A stretch of DNA of 64,000 nucleotides, from assembly GCA_016617855.1 (NCBI GenBank), contig JAECUM010016845.1:1-64000 (forward strand), given 5' to 3'. Below, piece by piece: positions 26,301 through 36,700 of the stretch. Source of the DNA: Megalonaias nervosa. Lineage: Eukaryota > Mollusca > Bivalvia > Unionida > Unionidae. A program made the position numbers and the translations under genes. The notes under the pieces were generated by a model, which was not told where the DNA came from, ran no database searches, and saw only the letters and a program-made list of their open reading frames with translations. Position 1 is the first letter of the stretch. The number at the start of each line of letters is the position of its first letter.

Positions 26301-29300
26301 AGCTGATGTGGGTGTGTGAGAAAGCTTGCCATTAGATTTCTGCAGGTCATTGGTTCTTACCAGGGTTTTCATGGATTCTTCCTCCAGCAGTTATACTGAC
26401 TGCCATGTATAGCCTATCTTGTGCTCAAAAATGGCATTAAACCCAAAACAACAACAGCAACAAGAACTGTATTATTGTTAGTGGTTATAGACAGTAGCTT
26501 AAAGTTTGTGTTTAAGGTTGTAATTATGGTTAATATTTTTTCATTCGTCACAGTTTTGTACACTTGGGTACCATTACTATGAATTTGATATTGTGAAAGG
26601 CTGAAGACAAGTATATGGAATAAAGTTTTTAAATATGTCTTGTTGATATATAGTTTTTCCAAAGTTACAGTTTGTGGTCATATTGTTGGGAGTAGATCAA
26701 GGAATTCAGAGTACAGGTAGTCAAATTTAATCTTTTCATAGGACAGCCTGGCAGATAGGGGATAAAGAGGGTGACATTACATGATCATTATGTATCAGGG
26801 TCAATATGAGGACTTGAAACATAGATTATGAGGTTAGCATTAAATTTTTGGCAATAATTTATACTGTATTTTCACTGACTTAGTTTGCTCCTAAAATTTG
26901 AGTAGATTATATGCTGATGAAATTTGTAATTTAGATCACCATGACATATATCCCTTTTAATTATTCTTGGGGGTTGGGGGGGGTCCATTTTCTAGGGCAG
27001 CTAGAAAATTCTCTGAATGAGCCGGAGGAAAGTGCAGCAAACTGGAAAGAACTCCATTGGAAGAAAAAGGGAATGAAAACCATTAACAGTGAGGTTAAAC
27101 AGGGCATTGAGAATCTAGAAAAAAAATTGGAAGGAAATTCAGAGCGTGAATTCCAAGATGAAAGAGTTTATGATTTGTGGCTTCAAGCAAAGCAATCAAA
27201 CATGACAGCTGCTGAACTGGAAACTTTCAAGGTAAAGATGGAACTAGCCTATGCATATTACATAACTGCTTTGGACTGCTTTGAATGACCTGAAAAGCAA
27301 AAGTAAGGCAACTATACATTTTTCAGTGGTATTTGCATCAGCATTATTTGCCCTTGTAGAAAATGTTGCTGAAACTGTAATCTTTCATGGGTAGGATTTC
27401 AACTTTGTCATGCAGATTTCAGCTCAGTAGTGCAGATTTGAAATCTGTCATGCAGATTTAACCTCTGTAGTGCTGATTTCAACTCAATATCCAATACTTG
27501 AAATACCATTCATTGTAAAACATAATATTGCATTTAGAACAGTGTCCTTGGAGTAGAGCTAAATGTAAAAGTGACACTAACTTATCAGTTTCAGCAGCAT
27601 TAACCTCATCAGAGGTGAGGACTTAAAATTTTATTTTTCCAGTACTATTTCATATTTGCATTTATTATGAGAAGTACTACTCACCAGTATCAAAGTACAT
27701 TACAGTGACCTATAAATATTTTTGTTCATGCTAATATGTACAAACTGATTCTTACATGACCATGCCAGTTCAGTCTGGTTTTAAGTGCGATTTTGTGGAT
27801 TGGACAGTTTTTGTTTTTATGATTATTTTCATTTATTTTACTCTTCTTTGGTTGGTCTAGTGCTCAAGAAGCATGTTCAGTCCATATTAATGTATAACAT
27901 GCCTTTTATAAACTGAAATAACAGTGCCCATACAGTTACTGTTATGTGTATTTTCTTGCATAGTTGTTAATTATATTTTATGTCTGTTTTTTTTTTTTTA
28001 ATTCAGGATATATAAACAATGTGATTATTTCAGTTTTTGTGTATTCATTGTGCTTCATAGGCCAAACAAAAAGTCCTAGTACTGATAACAGATGTCAAGG
28101 GAAGGTCCATTTTATCAACATCATTAATTTCAGTTCAGTCATTTTCTGTGATTTCTAACTGACAGTGCCTGTAATTATCAGACCATCAGTCATTATCAGT
28201 AATTATCACCTTAAATGGCTTTGGTATTCAGAGTGGAAAAGTGAGAATTCTTGAATTCTCAATTTGCTTATGAAGTAGTTTTGACCTGAATTTTAGCTGT
28301 ATTGTGAGGGTGATAAGTCATAGGGGTGAAACAATTGATGTATGGATGCATCAGTATTTTTTCCATATCGACACCCATAGCAGTACAAGAGGTATTAATA
28401 CAAGAGGTGAAAAATTTATACAAAACTATACATACCCTATACAAGTTACTTTAATTTTGAGCAGTTGTGAATAACTATTAGTCATTTGCCTTTTTCTTTA
28501 AAATGAGAAATCCTCAGATACACCATACAGGCACATGCACTTAAAGTAATTATTGTAATAGATGCCCTAGGGGCATTGCATTTTCCTAAGGAGCGCATAA
28601 AATACAGTACATCACTGTTTGACTGAAAACATTCGTAAATTAAGTTATTTTGATTTTTCTAACAGTCGTTGGATTACTCATGTACAGTTTTAATTACCTG
28701 GATTACCATAATGAATGTATATGGATCTGTAAGCCTCAATAAGGTAGGAACTTAACTTTTTGTGGACAAAATGGAAGTTGGGAGCATGTATTTTAGAAGG
28801 GGGCTTCTATCAGATTGTGGTTTCTTTGTCAGTAACAATGAAAAACTGTTGAAAACATTCACTTGCCCGCTGCAAATTTTCAAATACAAGGTGACTAACT
28901 TTTGTGGTTTGAAATTTGCCTCCCTCCTCACCAGTTCCATGCTGATTTATTCTGTCACGGTGTGCAGCCACTGATAAAATATATCAAAATACTTATCATT
29001 TAATAACCACTTTTGAATGAAGTTTCTCTGTTGCTTGATATCTTGTCTATTTGTATCAAATATAAAGGCTACACTTCCAGTGTCATGCAGTGTTACATTC
29101 AGTTCTGATTGCTTATTGTTTGTTCAGGTCCAGGATAAAACAATAACCACCAATGAGAACTAGCTGTAGCTTATTCACAGCATGACACACCAGAAGCATT
29201 GGCACCCAAACTCAGTCTACATATTTACCAAGTAACAGAGAAACTTTATGGCAAAGTGGCTATTAAATGATCTGTAAAGTACTTAAATCATACACAGAGA

Positions 29301-30675
29301 ACATATTTGGAATGTCTCATTTTACACTCATATATGTAATCAGTGACTGAACATGCCAAAAGGATAAAAGTTTTAGAGCAGAATCAGCATAGGGGCAGAT
29401 TCCAAACTGCATGAGTTAGTTCCCTTGTTAATTTTTCGAAAGGCAGGAAATACAATGAAGGATTCGTTTGTTAGTCATCTCTGCTCCCATACTTGTACAT
29501 GTTCTGGATAGGATTTTCCTTGCGCAAGGAAATTGCACTATTTCTTCTGTTTGGAAGTTAATACCATAATGCCTTCAAAATTTGTGAAGACATAAAATTG
29601 GCAATAAAATGTTTTAAAAGTATTTGTGCAGTGCAGAACAAAGGGCATGATGGCCAAGATGAGTCCTGCACCTGATCGAATGGAGCAGCTTAAAATGGCC
29701 CAAATGGGTGAATAAAAATCACTGACACCTAACAGATAGTCTGTTTTGGAAGTACTTATATTATCCTATGAAGGATGAGAATTGCATATGAATAGATGAT
29801 AAGTATATGTCTGTAATGTGTATACTGGAAATACAACCATTATGTCAACACATATAAAACAGGACCACCATACCATTGAGGGACCTTCTAAAGATGAAAA
29901 GACCATCCAGTTGATATGTGTATCAATAATGTATTCAGGCTGTGTATCATGAATGATATCGATACACGGCAGAGGTGTATTGTTTCACCCCAATAATTCA
30001 TGCATCATGATGAATCAGTGAAATTGCCCAGTAGTCAGATCACAGAGCACAAAATTCCAGACAATATAGAAGGCTATTTTTTTTTTTGCACCTTTATCAA
30101 CATGTTGATGATGATTATGTGTTTTGGAACATTAATGCCATAAAAACAGGTGCATTGGTGCAGCCTGGAGAAAACTATACATGTGTGAAATCAAGCAGGT
30201 GGACAAAAACACTTTCAGATTGTTATATGCAGAGTTCATTGTACCTGAAATGGGAAATATGGGATAGGGTTAAGGTATCTCACAAAGATTTTACTGGGAT
30301 CTATCATTCAGAACAGTTTGAAAGAGTTCTCATTTTATTCTCAATAGTTCCTGTACTTTGCCTGATAATTAATAACAAATATTTTGAATAATGTGTCTGC
30401 AGTGGTTTATGAACCATACTAAGTACAATTTACAGTTCCAGTTGTGAAGGTCCATGATGTTATATTTAATATTTGTACTACCTGTGAGCGAAGATGTAGA
30501 TTTTACAATCAGAAATATGATTACAGAAAGAAGCTAGCCATGGCCTGCTTTTAGATCCCACCACTGAACGTTTGATAAATTACTGATGTACTCATTAGGA
30601 TGGGCATTATGTGCTTGTAGATATTTAACAATGTTTTTCAGCTTCAAAAGGACTTTGATTTAATGCGATATTGGT

Positions 30676-30730
<55 letters not shown>

Positions 30731-33700
30731 CAGGTCTAGCTCTCTCAATCATTTTCTGCATTTTGAATTCATCTTCATTCATGAGTTTTATTTTTTGTGG
30801 ATGTAGTGGATGCTTTGAACTACAAATTTAATGACCCAGTTAACATTGAATCACCTGCCATGGCACAAAAGCTAAATCCACAAATAAAAGTACTAACAAA
30901 AAAGTTATATTTTACAAAACCAGAACCATTGACATGGAAGAAAATGAACTTTCTGTGAACACTGATTAGACCTGAATTTCATCAGCAGAACTAAAGTCTA
31001 GACTTAAAATTAAATTTAAAATCCAGCAATCTGTTTGGCTGAAATTTATGATTGACATAAATTTAACAATCAGATGTAACAAGTCAAGAATTGAGACTTG
31101 TGTACTTGAAATTGGGGTCATATCTCTTGGTGTATTGTACAGTTACAGTCAGTATGTGTGGTATTAACAGTAATGCAGGTTATAAACAGTAATATGGTAA
31201 ATGTGAAAAATCAGTGACTTACTGTTTTATCTGTAACTGTACAGGTTTTATTATTTTTTAGATGTGTGATTAATTAAAGGTCAAAAGAATTATTGTTTTC
31301 TTAAGTATTTGCATGTAACAAATTTAAAAGTTCTATGCAAAAAATTTAGGATGAAAATAATGATTTTTATGATTGATAGGATGTTATTTTTACAATATTT
31401 TAAAGGAATAATAATAGTTGCTTTGACTTGATAGACAAAAATTGTTTTTATTTGGTGGGTAATATGTAGATATATTAGATACAGTGAGTCAGTTTGTATA
31501 TGTATGTTTATTTTTCATTCATCGATTGTCCTGTATCAATAGTTTCAGCCTGTATTGTGATACACTATGACCAGAGTAAATATTGCAGTTGATTGATGGC
31601 AGTATTGAATAACCCTATAAGTTAATTTTTGTATCAGTCAGAACTAAAGCACTTTGAACACCGTATCGAAAAGCATGGTTATCTGCAAGAGGAGCTGGAA
31701 CAGAGGGCATTGTATGAGAACCAGTCTGGAGATGATGATGTGCCACAAAAACATAAGGATCTTAAGGAGAAAGTCCAGCTGTATGGAAAAAAGGTTTGTC
31801 TAGCATCTGTAAGCTTATTTAAGAAACAATTTTACATGCAATGCATTGAAAACAAACACAATGAAGACTTAATGGCTTTATTGTTCACGGGTTAATAATA
31901 ATAAAATTAACACTTATCAGCTTTATGAAGTGCTTTCATAAATAAGATCAAAGTGTAGTGATTGACTATTGACACAGTTGAAATGAACATTCACAAATAG
32001 AAACTTTTCGCATCTTTATTCAGATAAAGAAAGACTAATGAATGACGAGGCATATTTTCGACAAGAATACAACACATCTTGCCAAATAAATCAAACTCTT
32101 GTTTATTTTAGCACTAAAACTCGGTGAAATTATCATGTTGTACCCAGTTTATGTTAAAATGAGGAATGCTATGGCATGGTTTCACTGTATTATAAATTAA
32201 CTTTCTGATGAGAGTTGGTTGTCCTTGACAACAGAAAGCTTCTGAGCAATATGTATACAGAAGACCAATACATACTAGTCACATCACACATCAGATTAAG
32301 GGAAATGTGCCAAATTTGGATTATGAGACAATTCGTTTTGCATAACTAGTGGTTTCATTTCAACCAAGGTTATGAAGAATACAGAAATACCACATTCTTG
32401 CACCCAAGACATAACACTGAATGAAAACTAAATACAAAAAGCATGAGGCAACCTGGACTGCAGTGTTTGAATGAAAGGAGAAATCTACAAACAAGAGTTA
32501 AATAATTTAAGAGTGTGTATAGAGAGAGTGAGAGTGTGACCCACTATTGTATGCTCCATTATAACACAAATTCAGATATAACGCAATTGTGGCATGACTC
32601 CCAAATTTTTTGTACTTTTTCATATACAGATAAGTTGTTTCAAACTACAAGAAATAATCTATGAAAAGTTTACTCTTATTTTGGGGAAGAGATCGAACAT
32701 AACATGATCATGGCATGGTTCCTACAAATTTATATATATGTTTGTGTGAAAAAAAATTTCTCTTTTCAAGGAACAAAAACTAATGTGTAAATAGTTATTT
32801 ATCATTTTGGGGAAGAGATCGTGTATGGATTAGGATATAATATGACCGTAGCATGGTTCATGATATTTTACAGCAATTTCACTAATTCTTTTGAAGAAGT
32901 GCAAAGTTTTTTGCCACAATAATCTTTGCTGATTAATACTTATCTTATTATTATTATTGAACTATGAACAGTAAAGCAAGCAAGTCTTCTCTGTTTATCA
33001 TCAGTGCATTCTGTCTTCAATTTTTGCTAAAATGAAAGAAAAGATTCTCATCTGAATTTATAAATCAAATAATTTCAGTAATTGCTAATGTTCAGAGTTC
33101 ATCTCACTACTTTAGGCTGTTCAAATTATGGGACAATGATTTATAACAAAATAAAATTAAAAACAAAGTCACCAGCACATGCACATAGTTTAGTGGTGTA
33201 ATCAATTGTCATACAGTCAATTGATCAAGTGAATGCTATTCTGCATTTCCTATAAAAATGACTCCATTGTTCCTTAACAAATATTCTTGCAGCTTTAGAG
33301 GTCAAAGCATTAAATAATCAGTATTTACTACAAATAATGGGATATGGAACATTAAACATTTACTGCTCAAGTTTGAAGCCTCGGGCAGGACTAAATCCAG
33401 AGTTAAAACATACAGTTGGCTTTGATGTTAGTGTTCACAAGTTAAGCAAACAATGTGGTGGTCTAAAAATGCTACTTACCAGAATTTATGTCAATACATT
33501 TACCTACCATTTTAAGGGAATACAATAGATTATAAATATCTGCTCAGTCAGCCATCATACATAACTGCTGAAACAAGTTTATGGACCAAATCATCTGCAG
33601 TTTTGGTCATTGTCACACACTTGTCACCACCACAACCACCCCCTTTCATCTTAATCCTTTTTATTTTCTAACTTCAAATCATTCACATATACACAGGAAA

Positions 33701-36700
33701 CTGTCCTGCATGTATTAACACTGATTAGAACAAAAAACATTTAAGTTATAGGGGTGGAGAGATTGGCTAATATAATCGAACATTTCACTCCCTGCTTTTT
33801 GAGTATAAAACGAATTTTTCAATGAATTCTGGGTTTATTTTATATATTTTCTCCACTGTTCTTTAGAGAATGACTCTACGTTTTTTAAAGAACTTGCTCT
33901 GAACTCACGCAGTTGAATGGTTTACTCCCAAACTTGGTTCAGCAGTTTGCATGCACAGTGTACACACAACCATTGATTTCTCATCACAAGAGCATTACGA
34001 GGTCAATACCTTTGATCTTCCATGGTAGGGTGGTTAGGAGGGTTTTAAAGTAATGTAATTGGGTAAGTATTCTCAGAGAAACACAGTTTACTGACAAATT
34101 TGCTTTCTCCTTCAAATACATTACCCAATCACAATAACATTAGGAGAATAGGTAATAGGAGGAGGAGTGACTGCTGAGTAGCCAGCCTCTACCTTGGGTA
34201 TCATTCAAAGGAATCATGGCTGGATTCCCCATGCTAATGATAACCCATTCTCCTAAACAACACTGTCTAGGGTCACTTGATTTGTGACATATGGTTAAGA
34301 AGATAATTACTGAAATCTTCTTACAAACAACTAGTGAATCCAGTGAAGCTGATAGGCTGTGTTGTTAATCACTGTCTCATGCTGTGTGCTGTTTAACAAA
34401 AAATACAGTGAAACCTAATGGTGTCCACTCATGGGAAAATGCAAAACTGACCTTTGTTCACAGGTGACTGCTGTATGCAATTTCGCCCTTCACTTTTATG
34501 ATTATTATTATTATTGTTATTATTATCAACAAAATAAAATAAGCATATATTGTTATCTTCCAAAGTTATGTTCCATACAAAATTATTCACTACAGCTCAC
34601 TTTAATCCATCCTATTAATTAAGTAATCACTAACACTTTAAAAAAGAATGAAAATTTACTGATTTATTTGTTTATCATGACAAAAAGTAATTTCACAACT
34701 AAATGGCAGTTTATATATGGTTATGAAACAGATAACAGACTCTTTGCTAGGCCATCCTGCATAGTAAGGCTTAGGAACTGATGTTCACATTTAAAAATGA
34801 TATCAGGTTAACATGGTGCTCAGCTTGCCAAGATCAAAGAGTCAGCTTACATCAGAGGCCTTTGCTGAATAGGGATTAACAGTAGATTAAGGAGGTGACC
34901 ACTTAATTTTTGGGGGGCAGGGTGATTTAGTTTTGAGCTGTTTTTTGAACATCAGGATAATTCATTTGTTTCAACTAATACAATGGATATAATACGTTAT
35001 GTTTTTATAAATCAGAGGAAGAATAAATATTTTCAAGGAATTTGAGGGCTAGACATTTTTTTTCAATAAAATTCCGCAATCCACCGTAACCCCCATTAAA
35101 TGCCCAGTCTCTAATATTATTACTATCTTTTTAAACCAAAACTCTGCCTGCCTTTACAGACAAGTTTTGTAAATAGTGAATGGCCCCTAAACCTAATGCA
35201 AAGGGATGAATTCATATCTCTCCTCACAGATTAACTTTTCCATGAGATATAAAAAAAATCAAGAATGAAACAATACCTGTAACAAAAGTGACTTATTTCT
35301 GCTCTGAATATACAACTTCTTTTCCCACCATTCAGCCTATAAATTACTTAACCATCTTTTTCTACCTCTATAATGATACAAACTGTCCCACTTCTAAATT
35401 TTTAATAATGATACTTCCAAGAAACTATGGTAAAAAGTTAATCTGTGAGGAGAGATATGAATTCATCCCTTTTCACTAGGTTTAGGGGTCATTCACTATT
35501 TACAAAACTTCTCTGTAAAGGCAGGCAGAGTTTTGGTTTAAAAAGAGAGTAATATTAGGGACTGAGCATTTAATGGGGGTTATGTGGAATTTTTGGAATT
35601 CTGTTGATTATTGTATTGTCTGTAGTATAGACCCTGTGCAATCATTGAGTTATAAGGTTTTGAGGTCGACATGTCAGACACCAGATGATGTTATGAGATA
35701 GTCTGTTGTTTGTTGTTAACCTGTTTGTACCAGTTTGTTATCACCACTTCTCCTAGTCTGGGAAACTCTACACACACACACACAAACAGATGCACACACA
35801 GACACACACACACACACGCAGAGGTCTAGTTGTTCCTAAATGAAAATGGTGCCATTTTGAGGTCCATTGTGACTTCCACAGCAGCCATACTGAAAATCTT
35901 ATTACTACTCCACCTGAATGGAAGGTCATATCAGAATTGGGCTTTTACTAGAAGGCTTGTGATGTCTAGTTGTTCTTAGGTAAATATTGTGCTGATCTGA
36001 TGTCTAGTATAGTCACCAAAATTGCCATCATGAAAATCGTTTTGCTTCTCATCCTAGATGTAGAAGTCGTAATAACATTATGAAATCATACTTTTCCTGA
36101 ATGAAAACGGTGCTGATATGACCACAGGTATAGCTGCCACTGTGAACACATTAAAATCTTTTTAAGAATTCTGCAGAATGAATGTCTTATCAGCATTGGG
36201 TTTTCACCATTTTTACATCCAATTAAGCTGCCACAGTGGTTAATATGAAATTCTTGTCACTCAAGAATATCAGAAATGGTTTCAGTACTGAGCAGTTAAA
36301 AAATAAAATTGTTATACATGTATCTTGAGTTTCTGGTAATTCTTTTTTGGCCAGTGGAGTGTCAGTCCCATTGAGGGACTCTTGTTTCCATATTTGCAGT
36401 ATGTTTCAGATACATGAGCCTTTTGAATTTTTTTTTTTTTTTGAATTTGCATTTAAAAGTTTGAGATCCCATTTCTTGATTGACAACTCCAAAAGTTAAA
36501 CTAAGCTAGTCACATGACACATCAGTGATATGATATACTGGTGGCAAATGTCTTTGTCAAGAGTTCAAATTTGTATTAGCTTTCCTTTTTTTTCACAGTA
36601 GTTAAATGAAAATTGTAGACTGTTTGATTTTGTAATTACAGCTGTTTTCAGAGAAAAGGCCAGTAATGTGTGATGCTTGCATTATGTCATTCAGCATCAC

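Noticed and set aside
29641..29720. Possible short coding segment (ATG-rich, CCTGATCGAATGGAGC)
   Set aside because: It lies inside the hAT-like element, is short, and is followed by stops without splice sites of matching phase for the host gene.
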